DNA of 38,222 nucleotides from JAHQVK01 sp039819565 (GTDB taxonomy: Bacteria > Myxococcota > Kuafuiibacteriia > Kuafuiibacteriales > Kuafuiibacteriaceae), in NCBI GenBank assembly GCA_039819565.1, contig JBCBRU010000011.1, positions 1-38,222 on the forward strand. The letters run 5' to 3'. The notes under the pieces were generated by a model. That model made no database searches and was not told the origin of the DNA. It saw only the letters and a list, made by a program, of their open reading frames with translations. Below, piece after piece: positions 24,074 to 31,720 of this stretch (the stretch's first letter is position 1; each line of letters starts with the position of its first letter). A program made the translations under genes and the position numbers.

Positions 24074-25342
24074 CTAGCCTACGGGCGGAGGCTTGGCATC
24101 GCCCTTTCGGCGACGGACCCTCTTCGCACGGTTCGCGAGCTCAGCTTCGATCTCAGCCAGCGAAACACCTTCGGTCAGCGCCCGCACGAGGGCGAAGTAG
24201 ATGACGTCGGCCGCCTCGTGGCGCACTTCGTCCGGCCCCTCGGCCACGGCGAGCTCACCCGCCTCTTCTCGAATCTTCGCCTTGAGAAGATAGGGATCCG
24301 AGAACAGCCGCGCCGTGTAAGAACCAGGGCGGGACCTCGTGGCGGGGTCGGCGAGGCGTCGGGCCAGGGTCCCCAGACCGTTGAGGGGCCCAAAGCAGCT
24401 CTCCGTCTCGAGGTGACAGAATCCCTCACCAGACTGCTCCACCATGAAGCGAAAAACGTCACGATCGCAGTCGAGATCCACGCGCAGGAGCTCCTGCGTG
24501 TTCCCTGAGGAGGCTCCCTTGCGCCACAGGCCGCGTCTCCTCGACCAATAACATCCGATGCCTTCTTCAAGAGCAACCTGCAGGCTCTCCTTCGAGGAGT
24601 AGGCGAGACCCAAAGCGCGCTCCTGAGCGTCCACCACCACAGTCGGCACCAAGCCGTCCGGTCGGTCGGTCTGCACCCCCGCCCAGAGGGCATCGGCGAG
24701 AGTAAAGGCGCCGCTGTAGAGGGCCATCCCGATCTGGGCATCGATGCCGAGAGCGTCCAGAGCAGCGACCTCGTCGGGGGTCGCAACCCCGCCCGCGACG
24801 GTGAGCGTTCGATCTCCCGCGGCCGCTTTCAGTGCCTTTGCGCGATCGAGGTCGAGACCTGACATCGTGCCCTCAACCTCCACGAACGTGACCAGGAAGC
24901 CTCCCACGTAGGGGGCAAGCTCTGCCATGCGGTCTTTGACCGAAGCGCCGGTCTTGGTGCGCCAACCATCCACGACCACCTCATCATGAACGGCGTCCAA
25001 GGCCACGAGAACGCGCTCCTGGGGCAAGGTAGAGAGCACCTCCGGCGTGGCGGCGGTGCCGATAATGACCTTCTCGGCGCCCGCGTCCAGCATATCCAGC
25101 GCGGCTTCGGACGAGCGGAGCCCCCCTCCCACTCGACAACGATGACGCCGACAAAGGGACTCGACGAGGGCCCGATTGTTGCCCTCACGAAGAGCGGCAT
25201 CGAGGTCGATGACCGCAACCTCGCCTACACGAGCAAAGCGCTGCGCGATAGGTTCAGGGGGCCCTGCATCGATCTTGAGCTCGCGCCCACGCTCTAACTG
25301 AACCGCGTGACCTCCCTTGAGGTCGATCGAGGGCACGATCAC
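24074..25342 (-). CDS. HisA-HisI-HisE trifunctional histidine biosynthesis fusion
   Basis: One 422-residue chain carries three enzymes. Residues 1-222 are HisA (ProFAR isomerase, TIM barrel): 'MIVPSIDLKGGHAVQLERG' with catalytic Asp7, 'VVVDGWRTKTG' with Asp125, and phosphate loops 'VGGGLRS' and 'VAGGVATPDEV'. Residues 226-318 are HisI (PR-AMP cyclohydrolase): 'GCYWSRRRGLWRKGASSGN', metal Asp289/Asp291/Asp293 region 'VDLDCDRD', and zinc cysteines 292, 309 and 316. Residues 324-412 are HisE (PR-ATP pyrophosphatase): MazG-like 'EEAGE' (359-363) and 'EAAD' (376-379). Together these cover pathway steps 2 to 4, in reverse order along the chain. All key residues are present, so each domain should be active. 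The GTG start (25342) overlaps the hisF stop by 4 nt (GTGA), indicating coupling. It is the last gene of the operon. Confidence 0.94.
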   Translation of the reverse strand: MIVPSIDLKGGHAVQLERGRELKIDAGPPEPIAQRFARVGEVAVIDLDAALREGNNRALVESLCRRHRCRVGGGLRSSEAALDMLDAGAEKVIIGTAATPEVLSTLPQERVLVALDAVHDEVVVDGWRTKTGASVKDRMAELAPYVGGFLVTFVEVEGTMSGLDLDRAKALKAAAGDRTLTVAGGVATPDEVAALDALGIDAQIGMALYSGAFTLADALWAGVQTDRPDGLVPTVVVDAQERALGLAYSSKESLQVALEEGIGCYWSRRRGLWRKGASSGNTQELLRVDLDCDRDVFRFMVEQSGEGFCHLETESCFGPLNGLGTLARRLADPATRSRPGSYTARLFSDPYLLKAKIREEAGELAVAEGPDEVRHEAADVIYFALVRALTEGVSLAEIEAELANRAKRVRRRKGDAKPPPVG

Positions 25343-26103
25343 TCCGCACCCCGCATCGGGAGCCCTCTTCCGGCGAGGTCGGCCTTCACCGAACCTACGG
25401 AAGTATGAGAGTCGTGAAAGATGGTGGCCGCAAGAACGGCATCCGCACCCACTTCAAGGGCTTGCGCGAGGTGCTCGGAGTGGGCAGCGCCGCCGGAGGC
25501 GATGATCGGAACGGCGGCGGCCGCTCGAACGTTCCGGAGGAGTGCTAAGTCGTAGCCTGCACCGGTTCCATCCCGGTCCCAGGACGTGAGTAGGATCTCG
25601 CCCGCCCCTCGCCTCTCGGCCTCCGCCGCCCAGGCCACAGCATCGAGGCCTGTACGGTCTCGTCCGGAGCGAACCACGGTTTCCCATCCCTCTCCGCCCA
25701 GTCGCAGAGCAGCATCGAGTGCGAGGACCGTGCACTGCACCCCAAACCTGCTCGCAAGTTCCGTCAGCAGCTCGGGCCTCGCCACTGCGGCGGAGTTGAC
25801 CGCGACCTTGTCAGCTCCTGCCGACAACAAGGCCTCCGCGTCCGCAGCGCTGCGCACGCCGCCCCCTACGGTCAGCGGAACATCCAGCACCGCACGAACC
25901 GCTTCGACCGTAGGCACGGCATGGCCTCGCCCCTCGGGGGTGGCAGAGACGTCGAGGATCACGAGCTCATCCGCCCCCTCCTCCGCGTAGCGCCGAGCTT
26001 GGTCCACGGGGTCTCCCGCATCGCGAAGCCCTTGGAACTTGACGCCCTTGACGACCCGACCGTCCTTGACGTCGAGGCAAGGAATCACCCGTCTCTTGAG
26101 CAT
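25339..26103 (-). CDS. hisF: Imidazole glycerol phosphate synthase cyclase subunit HisF
   Basis: HisF uses ammonia channelled from HisH to convert PRFAR into imidazole glycerol phosphate and AICAR. The 254-residue TIM barrel begins 'MLKRRVIPCLDVKDGRVVKG', with catalytic Asp in 'CLDVKDG' and the second Asp in 'VLALDAAL'. Other motifs are 'PLTVGGGVRSAADAEALLSAGADKVAVNS', 'ILLTSWDRDGTGAGYDLALL' (Trp where Met is common) and 'IIASGGAAHSEHL'. ATG 26103 overlaps the hisH stop by 1 nt (TGATG); an upstream extension of ten residues would sit in hisH and is rejected. The tail overlaps the next gene by 4 nt. Confidence 0.97.
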   Translation of the reverse strand: MLKRRVIPCLDVKDGRVVKGVKFQGLRDAGDPVDQARRYAEEGADELVILDVSATPEGRGHAVPTVEAVRAVLDVPLTVGGGVRSAADAEALLSAGADKVAVNSAAVARPELLTELASRFGVQCTVLALDAALRLGGEGWETVVRSGRDRTGLDAVAWAAEAERRGAGEILLTSWDRDGTGAGYDLALLRNVRAAAAVPIIASGGAAHSEHLAQALEVGADAVLAATIFHDSHTSVGSVKADLAGRGLPMRGAE

Positions 26104-26714
26104 CAGCTTCCCTCCCCGGAGCTCTCGAGCCATCGCCCCATCACCGCCCTTCCGTCCTTGCCCGAGAGTTCAGGATGAAACTGGCAGGCGAGGAGCGACC
26201 CGCGCTCGAAGGCCGCGACAAAAGGACCTCCGTGCTCCGCAAAGGCGGCCAGAACTCCATCAGGAGCGCGCTCCGCCCGGTAGGAGTTTGCGAAATAGAA
26301 CTCCCCACTCACCATATAGCGAGCTGCGTCCGGCGCCCGGACCTCGTTCCAGCCCAGCTGCGGCACCCGGACGTGGCTCGGAAAACGGGCCGCGCGGCCG
26401 CTAAAGATGCCCAGCCCTTGTTCGTCTTCGGACTCCTCGCTCGAGGTCAGGAGCATCTGCAACCCGACGCACACCGCGAACAACGGTCGTCCCTGCTGGG
26501 CTCGCTCGATGATCGGCTCTACGAGCCCCAGAGCCTCAAGTCGACGCCGCGTCGGTCCCAGGGCTCCAACCCCCGGGAGCACGACATACGCTGCCTCGCG
26601 CACGTCCTCGGCCAGCTCCGTAAAGCGAGGTGTCACCCCCAGTCGACGGAAGCCAGCCGCCACGCTGGCAAGGTTGGCGGCGCCGGTACGAATGATGACG
26701 ACCTCACGAGTCAT
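26103..26714 (-). CDS. hisH: Imidazole glycerol phosphate synthase glutaminase subunit HisH
   Basis: HisH hydrolyses glutamine and passes ammonia to HisF. The 203-residue class-I glutaminase has the nucleophile elbow 'LFAVCVGLQML' (Cys82) and the His/Glu pair in 'LACQFHPELSGKDG'. The N-terminus 'VVIIRTGAANLASVAAGFRRLG' is of the 'TG.ANL' kind also seen in enterobacterial HisH, and 'VPQLGWNEV' and 'GEFYFANSYRAE' are typical. Ala replaces Gly two residues before Cys82. The ATG overlaps the hisB stop by 4 nt (ATGA) and the gene's stop overlaps hisF by 1 nt. Confidence 0.97.
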   Translation of the reverse strand: MTREVVIIRTGAANLASVAAGFRRLGVTPRFTELAEDVREAAYVVLPGVGALGPTRRRLEALGLVEPIIERAQQGRPLFAVCVGLQMLLTSSEESEDEQGLGIFSGRAARFPSHVRVPQLGWNEVRAPDAARYMVSGEFYFANSYRAERAPDGVLAAFAEHGGPFVAAFERGSLLACQFHPELSGKDGRAVMGRWLESSGEGS

Positions 26715-27286
26715 CCCATGGTCCCCTTCGTGCTGGGAGCCTCCGCCCCCCCGGTTGGCTGAAGGGCCATCCGAAGGGCACGCCCCACCGATTTGAACGC
26801 CCCCTCAGCGCGATGATGGTCGTTGTCTCCGTACAGAACCTCCGTATGGAGCGTGAAGCGCCCCGCGGAGGCGAAGGACTGAAGAGCGTGGACCAGATTC
26901 TCGGTGGCGACCTCGCCGATACGTTCTCGACGAAACCCCAACCTCACAACGGAGAAAGGTCGAGCTACGAGATCGACAGCGGTGCGCGCCAAAGCCTCGT
27001 CCATCGGCACGTAGGCGTGCCCGAAGCGAGCGATGCCCACCCGGTCCCCAAGCGCGCGATCGAAGGCCGCTCCCACGGCAAGGGCAACGTCCTCAACGGT
27101 ATGATGGTCGTCGATATGAAGGTCGCCCTTCGCGTGAACGCTCAATCCCAAGCCCCCGTGGTGGGCCAACGCGGTCCACATATGGTCATAGAAACCGAGC
27201 CCGGTTTCGACGCGAGGTTGACCTCCGTAGAGATCGATCTCGATCGTTATCTCCGTTTCCTTTGTCTTGCGCACGAGGCGAGTCAT
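26711..27286 (-). CDS. hisB: Imidazoleglycerol-phosphate dehydratase HisB (monofunctional)
   Basis: HisB dehydrates imidazole glycerol phosphate to imidazole acetol phosphate. The 191-residue product contains only the dehydratase; there is no N-terminal HAD phosphatase like that of E. coli HisB. The two repeated halves carry the Mn-binding motifs 'LGFYDHMWTALAHHGG' / 'GDLHIDDHHTVEDVALAVGAAF' and 'LYGDNDHHRAEGAFKSVGRALRMAL'. ATG 27286 gives the standard N-terminus 'TRLVRKTKETEITIEIDL' and a 4-nt overlap (ATGA) with hisC; the open frame upstream of it is inside hisC. The C-terminus overlaps hisH by 4 nt. Confidence 0.97.
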   Translation of the reverse strand: MTRLVRKTKETEITIEIDLYGGQPRVETGLGFYDHMWTALAHHGGLGLSVHAKGDLHIDDHHTVEDVALAVGAAFDRALGDRVGIARFGHAYVPMDEALARTAVDLVARPFSVVRLGFRRERIGEVATENLVHALQSFASAGRFTLHTEVLYGDNDHHRAEGAFKSVGRALRMALQPTGGAEAPSTKGTMG

Positions 27287-28347
27287 GACTCCGACCTTCG
27301 TGCCTTCGCCGCGGCCTGGGCCATGGCGGCCAGCAGACCTTCGAGGGTCTCCTCGTCCTGAGGACAGGTGATACGAACGCATCCATCGAGAGGAGGCGAC
27401 CCCACGAAACGACGCACCCGGTAGCCAAGCTCGGCCAAGGCCTCGACGAAAGCTTCTGCGCTCGAACCAAACTGCGCGAGCACAAAATTGGCTTGGGAGG
27501 GAATCGGCCGAGCCCCGAGCTCTTCTAAACCGACGCGTAGGCGCTCACGTTCGGTGCGTACCCGCTCGGCGGCCGCACAGGCCAGGGTCTGTCGGCGGTC
27601 AAAGAGCGCCCCCACGACGGCCAAGGAGGGGCTGCTGACCGAGAACGGCTGTCCTATCGCGCGAAGGGACGCGGTGACGTCCGACCCCGCGATGACGTAA
27701 CCCACCCGTAAACCGGCCAACCCGAGAGCCTTTGAATAGGTGCGTGCGACCGCTGCTCCGCGGACGAGCAGCTCCGCGGTGGGATCAACGTCTGCGAACT
27801 CGACGTAGGCTAAGTCCACCACGAGCAGCTTTCCCTGGGCCTGCGCGCGTTCCGCGAGGCGCTCGAGCGCTGCCTGCGACGCAACCTCTCCCGCGGGACT
27901 CGAGGGGCTGACCACGAAGCCCACGTCGGCGCGATCGAGCGCTTCGGCGAAGCCGGCCTCTGGAAAAGGCCCATCGAACCACGGCACCCGTTCCGCCTCG
28001 GCCCCCGCCACCTGTACGTAGCGGGGAATCATCTCAAAGGTGGGATCCATGAGGACCGCTCGTCGCCCTGGTTCCAGATAGGCCAGCGCCAGCCGAGCTA
28101 GAGCGTCGTCAGCGCCTGCGGTCAGCACCACCTGCTCCGAGGCCACACCGTAGGCCTCGGCGAGACGCTCCTCGATCGCGGTTGCGCTGGGATACTCGGC
28201 GAAATCAAGACCTGCGAGAGCGTCGGAGACCGCCATCGACGGCGACCGTCCTTCGTTGGCGTGAAGTCGAACCCCATCGCCGCCTCCCCGGGGGGGACGG
28301 TAGGGCTTCAACCCCGCAAGCCTTCCTGCGGGCTTGAGCCCTGTCAC
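27283..28347 (-). CDS. hisC: Histidinol-phosphate aminotransferase HisC
   Basis: HisC is the PLP enzyme that transaminates imidazole acetol phosphate using glutamate. The 354-residue fold-type I aminotransferase has the Schiff-base Lys206 in 'RTYSKALGLAGLRVGY', Asp178 in 'VVDLAYVEF' and the substrate Arg in 'DGCVRITCPQDEE'. Two positions differ from the usual motifs: the NPNNPTG loop reads 'SPSSPAG' (147-153), putting Ser where an Asn normally contacts PLP, and DEAY reads DLAY. Operon position still favours HisC. The GTG start (28347) overlaps the hisG stop by 4 nt (GTGA). Confidence 0.9.
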   Translation of the reverse strand: MTGLKPAGRLAGLKPYRPPRGGGDGVRLHANEGRSPSMAVSDALAGLDFAEYPSATAIEERLAEAYGVASEQVVLTAGADDALARLALAYLEPGRRAVLMDPTFEMIPRYVQVAGAEAERVPWFDGPFPEAGFAEALDRADVGFVVSPSSPAGEVASQAALERLAERAQAQGKLLVVDLAYVEFADVDPTAELLVRGAAVARTYSKALGLAGLRVGYVIAGSDVTASLRAIGQPFSVSSPSLAVVGALFDRRQTLACAAAERVRTERERLRVGLEELGARPIPSQANFVLAQFGSSAEAFVEALAELGYRVRRFVGSPPLDGCVRITCPQDEETLEGLLAAMAQAAAKARRSES

Positions 28348-29252
28348 GGGACGACCTGGGACACCGGAGAGACCACGATGTCAGTGCCTCCACAGGCCTT
28401 TAGCTGGGGGATGAGCCCAGGCAACACTGAGCGGAGTACGGCTGCCTTGACGGCATAGCCTACGGCCTCGCCCCTCGCCTTACCGTGAGCGTAGAGCTTT
28501 GAGATGGTGGGCTGGCGCATGGCGGGAAGGCTCGCCACGACCTGATCGAGGGCATCCACGCCGACATTGACCTCGACCATGACCCGTTCCCGGCCCGCGA
28601 TGACGGACTGCAGCAAGGTGGCCAGATCCTCGATTCGAGCGCGCTTCGCGGGCGCCGCCATGGCCTGCCGGCTCGCGTAGAGGCGGGTGGCAGAGCGCAT
28701 GAGTTCGTCTACGATGACGAGCCCGTTCGCCTCGAGGGTCGCTCCGGTTTGGGTAACGTCGACGATGACGTCGGCGTCCTCCGGCGGAAAGACCTCCGTG
28801 GCTCCGTAGGTCCGCACGAAGCGACCTCCTGGACAGGCTTCGGACATCCAGCTCCGCGTGAGCCGTTCCAGCTCGGAGGCGATGCGCAGTGGGCCTCCGA
28901 TGGGACTCTCCGAAGGGAGTCGACCGTCCACCAGGAGCTCCCGCGGCGCCGCGGCTACGATCCGCACAGGGTCCAAGCCCAGGTTCATCACTTCGTGGAG
29001 CTCGAGGCTCTTCTCCGCCACCCAGTCGGCACCGGCGAAGCCGACGTCCCGAGTCCCCACCGCAAGCATCTCGACGATGTTCTGGGGCTTCAGGAGCTTC
29101 GCCTCCACGGCAGGCAGATTGATTTTGGGACGATATCCTCGAGAGCCGTGATGTAGCCGAACGCCCGCCTCGGCGAGGAGGTCGACGACGCCCTGGTACA
29201 TGCGCCCCTTGGGGATTGCGAGGTGAAGAGGTACCGCTTCCGCGCTCATCAT
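28344..29252 (-). CDS. hisG: ATP phosphoribosyltransferase HisG (long form)
   Basis: HisG condenses ATP and PRPP in the first, feedback-controlled step. The 302-residue protein is the long type: an N-terminal catalytic part with 'LHLAIPKGRMYQGVVDLLAEAG' and 'VGTRDVGFAGADWV', a PRPP-loop region 'EDADVIVDVTQTGATLEANGL', and a C-terminal ACT-like regulatory domain ('AMRQPTISKLYAHG' to 'LKACGGTDIVVSPVSQVV') that normally binds histidine. It therefore should not need HisZ. The start is ATG 29252, or the next codon ATG 29249 (tandem ATGATG); the former overlaps the transporter stop by 4 nt. The open frame further upstream lies over the transporter and is a shadow. Confidence 0.96.
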   Translation of the reverse strand: MMSAEAVPLHLAIPKGRMYQGVVDLLAEAGVRLHHGSRGYRPKINLPAVEAKLLKPQNIVEMLAVGTRDVGFAGADWVAEKSLELHEVMNLGLDPVRIVAAAPRELLVDGRLPSESPIGGPLRIASELERLTRSWMSEACPGGRFVRTYGATEVFPPEDADVIVDVTQTGATLEANGLVIVDELMRSATRLYASRQAMAAPAKRARIEDLATLLQSVIAGRERVMVEVNVGVDALDQVVASLPAMRQPTISKLYAHGKARGEAVGYAVKAAVLRSVLPGLIPQLKACGGTDIVVSPVSQVVP

Positions 29253-30664
29253 ATGAGAACTCCGATGACGCACGCCGTCATGAAGGCCGCGAGGGTGCCC
29301 CCTAGCACGGCGCGCACGGCGAGTCGGGCGAGATCTGGACGACGCTCGGGCGCGAGAGGCGAAATCCCCCCCAGCTGAATCCCGATTGATCCTAGGTTGG
29401 CGAAACCACAGAGCGCGTAGGTCGCGATGACCATGCTTCGGGGCGCTATGCCGTCGGCCTGCTGCGAGAGCTGAAGGTACGCCACGAACTCGTTGAGGAT
29501 CGTCTTCACTCCAAGCAGGGAGCCCACGGTTTGGGCGTCCTCCCAGCGGATGCCCATGATCCACGCGAGCGGGGCGCCCAGCCAGCCGAGCATCAGCTCG
29601 AGCGTCAGCGGAGTGTCGAACCCGAGAAGGTTCCCGCTGAGCCAACCGAGAAGACCATTGGCGGTGGCCACGAGCGCCGTGAACGCAAGCAGCATGGCGC
29701 CCACGTTAAGGGCAAGGGTCAACCCCTCGCCCGCCCCCCGCGCCGCGGCGTCGAGCATGTTCGCATCCGTTTTTGGGAGATCGAGGTGGACGCCCCCCAG
29801 CGTCTTGGGCGTCTCCGTTTCGGGCACCAAGATCTTGGCGGTGACCAGCGCCGCCGGGGCGCTCATGATGGACGCGGAGAGCAAGTGGCCGGCGATATCC
29901 GGAAACACGCCTTGCAGCATGCCTACGTAGGCGATCATCACCCCACCCGCGACGGTGGCGAAGCCCCCGGTCATGACCGCCATGAGTTCCGATGTCGTCA
30001 TACCCGCGATGAAGGGTCGGATAAGGAGGGGCGCCTCGGTCTGACCCACGAAGATGTTCCCAGCTGCCGACAGGGTCTCCGCCCCGCTCGTCCCCATCAC
30101 TCTCTGAACCCCGAGGGCGATGAGTCGGACCAGCTGGGGCATGATCCCCGCGTGATAGAAGAGCGCCATGAGTGATGAAAAGAAGATGATCGTCGGGAGA
30201 ACGCCGAAGGCGATGTAGGCCGTATGCCCGGGGCGAGCCAGGTCTCCGAAGATGAAAGCCGAACCCTCGGTGGTATAGGCGAGTAGGCTCGTCACCATCT
30301 CGTTGAACCCGGCGAAAAACCACGCTCCCGCCGCCGTGCGCGTCAAAAGCCCGAGCCCGATCTGGAGCGTGACCCCCACCCCAACCAGACGCCACGGGAT
30401 ACGCCTCCGATTCGTCGAGAAGAGCCACGCGATCCCGAGCATGACTGCGAGCCCCAGGGCGCTACGGGCGCGCTCTCCCCAGGTCGACGTGACCCCGAGC
30501 GGTCGACTCATGGCTGCTCGAGCCGCCGCGGCCGGGGCCTCTACGGACGCGACCGTGGCCGTCGTCACGTCGGGAGCCGCTCGGAGCCACTCCTCCGCCG
30601 CCACCGTGAGGAGCAGTCCCAGCGCGAAGATGAGGGGCACCCGGCGCATCACCCGCGGCACCAT
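29249..30664 (-). CDS. Concentrative nucleoside transporter (CNT/NupC family)
   Basis: This inner-membrane cation-coupled nucleoside importer is about 471 residues long. It has a signal-like first helix (MRRVPLIFALGLLLTVAAEEW), a spacer rich in Ala/Val, then the CNT core: 'GVLPTIIFFSSLMALFYHAGI', 'SAAGNIFVGQTEAPLLIRPFI', 'MTGGFATVAGGVMIAYV', 'GVKTILNEFVAYLQLSQ' and 'ALCGFANLGSIGIQLGG'. The 'GQTEAP' and 'NEFVAY' motifs are the substrate/cation-binding helical hairpins. Starts at 30664 (ATG), 30649 (ATG) or 30679 (TTG) are possible; none has a good Shine-Dalgarno. It overlaps hisG by 4 nt and is the first gene of the his operon. It diverges from a GST-like gene across 68 nt. Confidence 0.93.
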   Translation of the reverse strand: MVPRVMRRVPLIFALGLLLTVAAEEWLRAAPDVTTATVASVEAPAAAARAAMSRPLGVTSTWGERARSALGLAVMLGIAWLFSTNRRRIPWRLVGVGVTLQIGLGLLTRTAAGAWFFAGFNEMVTSLLAYTTEGSAFIFGDLARPGHTAYIAFGVLPTIIFFSSLMALFYHAGIMPQLVRLIALGVQRVMGTSGAETLSAAGNIFVGQTEAPLLIRPFIAGMTTSELMAVMTGGFATVAGGVMIAYVGMLQGVFPDIAGHLLSASIMSAPAALVTAKILVPETETPKTLGGVHLDLPKTDANMLDAAARGAGEGLTLALNVGAMLLAFTALVATANGLLGWLSGNLLGFDTPLTLELMLGWLGAPLAWIMGIRWEDAQTVGSLLGVKTILNEFVAYLQLSQQADGIAPRSMVIATYALCGFANLGSIGIQLGGISPLAPERRPDLARLAVRAVLGGTLAAFMTACVIGVLI

Positions 30665-30732
30665 ACCGACTGCGCCCAAGGAGGCAAGCGACGGGCTTTG
30701 ACGGGGCCCTCAGACTCCGCTTCCCTCGAGGT

Positions 30733-31464
30733 ATGGCCGACCAGCGCTACCGACTTATCTATTGGCCCGGCTTGCCGGGCCGCGGCGAGTTCGTAAGGCT
30801 CGCCCTCGAGGAAGCTGGTTGCTCCTACGACGACGTCGCCCGCGGCGCCGAGGCAAACGGAGGGGGCGTACAAGCAGTCCTGAGCTGGGTTCGCGGACGA
30901 AACCCGGGGCACCCCCATCTCGCCCCTCCCATCCTCTGCTGGGGCGAGCTAGCGATCTCCCAGACTCCGAACATCCTCGCCTGGCTCGGGCGGCGCCACG
31001 AGCTCTGGCCGCGTACGGAGGCGGGGCAACTCCATGCAATGCAAGTTCTATTGACGGTCGCAGATCTGGTCATGGAGGCCCATGATTCGCATCATCCGAT
31101 GGAACACGATGGCTACTATGAGGACCAGAAACCGGAGGCCGAACGGCGCAGCCGGGCCTTCACACAACGAAGAATGGCCAAGTTTCTCTCGCACCTCGAA
31201 GACGTGCTGGAGGTGAACGGGGGGGAGGTCATGGTGGGAGACTGCTTCTCGACCGTGGACCTCGCCGTATTCCAGCTCTTCGAGGGTCTCGACTATGCCT
31301 TCCCCCGAGCTTTTGCCCGAGTGACCGAAGCCACCCCCGCGCTTCGGGCGCACCGGGAACGCGTACAGGGACGTCCGAGCCTGTCGCCCTACCTGGCATC
31401 ATCGCGCCGTCTCGCGTTCAACGAGCTCGGCATATTTCGTCGCTACCCGGAGCTCGACGACTAG
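30733..31464 (+). CDS. Glutathione S-transferase-like protein
   Basis: The 243-residue protein has the two-domain GST layout. The N-terminal thioredoxin-like part 'YRLIYWPGLPGRGEFVRLALEEAGCSYDD' resembles sigma/alpha/mu-type GSTs with a catalytic Tyr, and 'LAPPILCWGELAISQTPNILAWLG' supplies the cis-Pro strand and the glutathione gamma-glutamyl-binding 'SQT..I'. The C-terminal helices include 'MVGDCFSTVDLAVFQLFEGL' (the GST N-capping motif, S/T-x-x-D). The start at ATG 30733 is read right after CGAGGT, with a very short spacer. It is transcribed away from nupC. Likely cytosolic; substrate unknown. Confidence 0.86.
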   Translation: MADQRYRLIYWPGLPGRGEFVRLALEEAGCSYDDVARGAEANGGGVQAVLSWVRGRNPGHPHLAPPILCWGELAISQTPNILAWLGRRHELWPRTEAGQLHAMQVLLTVADLVMEAHDSHHPMEHDGYYEDQKPEAERRSRAFTQRRMAKFLSHLEDVLEVNGGEVMVGDCFSTVDLAVFQLFEGLDYAFPRAFARVTEATPALRAHRERVQGRPSLSPYLASSRRLAFNELGIFRRYPELDD

Positions 31465-31720
31465 AGCGCTGATCAAGGACTCGCGTGGGTGACCTCGGCG
31501 AGCCCATGTTGGCTCGGATCGTGCGGCGAGGAGGAACCAGGGTGGCCCCCTGTGACCGATTCGAGCGCGAAGCACGCCCGTGCGAGCCGAGCCCACAGGG
31601 ACCGGCGCGGCGCCGCGGGAGGTTTTCCTCAGCGCTCTAGATGCGCCCGGCGTGAATTGTGAGCCGCCCCTCCGGGTGATGGATCTCGCCGCGTGGTCGT
31701 TCGGCGAAGAGGAAGCCTAC
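31465..31720. other. Noncoding stretch left of repeat copy B
   Basis: No convincing gene is visible in 31465-31720. The stretch holds the 16-bp inverted arm at 31637-31652 and, at its right border, the first six bases of a palindrome GCCTACC-GA-GGTAGGC (31715-31730) that crosses into repeat copy B. A short GC-rich palindromic region (CGGCGCGGCGCCGCGGG, near 31603-31619) followed by GGTTTTCCTC could end transcription of the GST-like gene, but this is weak. Confidence 0.5.
31637..31652. repeat. 16-bp inverted arm facing repeat copy B
   Basis: CTAGATGCGCCCGGCG here is the exact reverse complement of 31804-31819, the right end of repeat copy B. Together they delimit a 183-bp unit (31637-31819) with terminal inverted repeats. 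Copy A has the right arm (24043-24058) but I found no left arm near it. Confidence 0.8.

Noticed and set aside
29253..29645. N-terminal extension of HisG
   Set aside because: It overlaps the transporter gene in another frame and has shadow-like composition; the normal HisG N-terminus starts at 29252.
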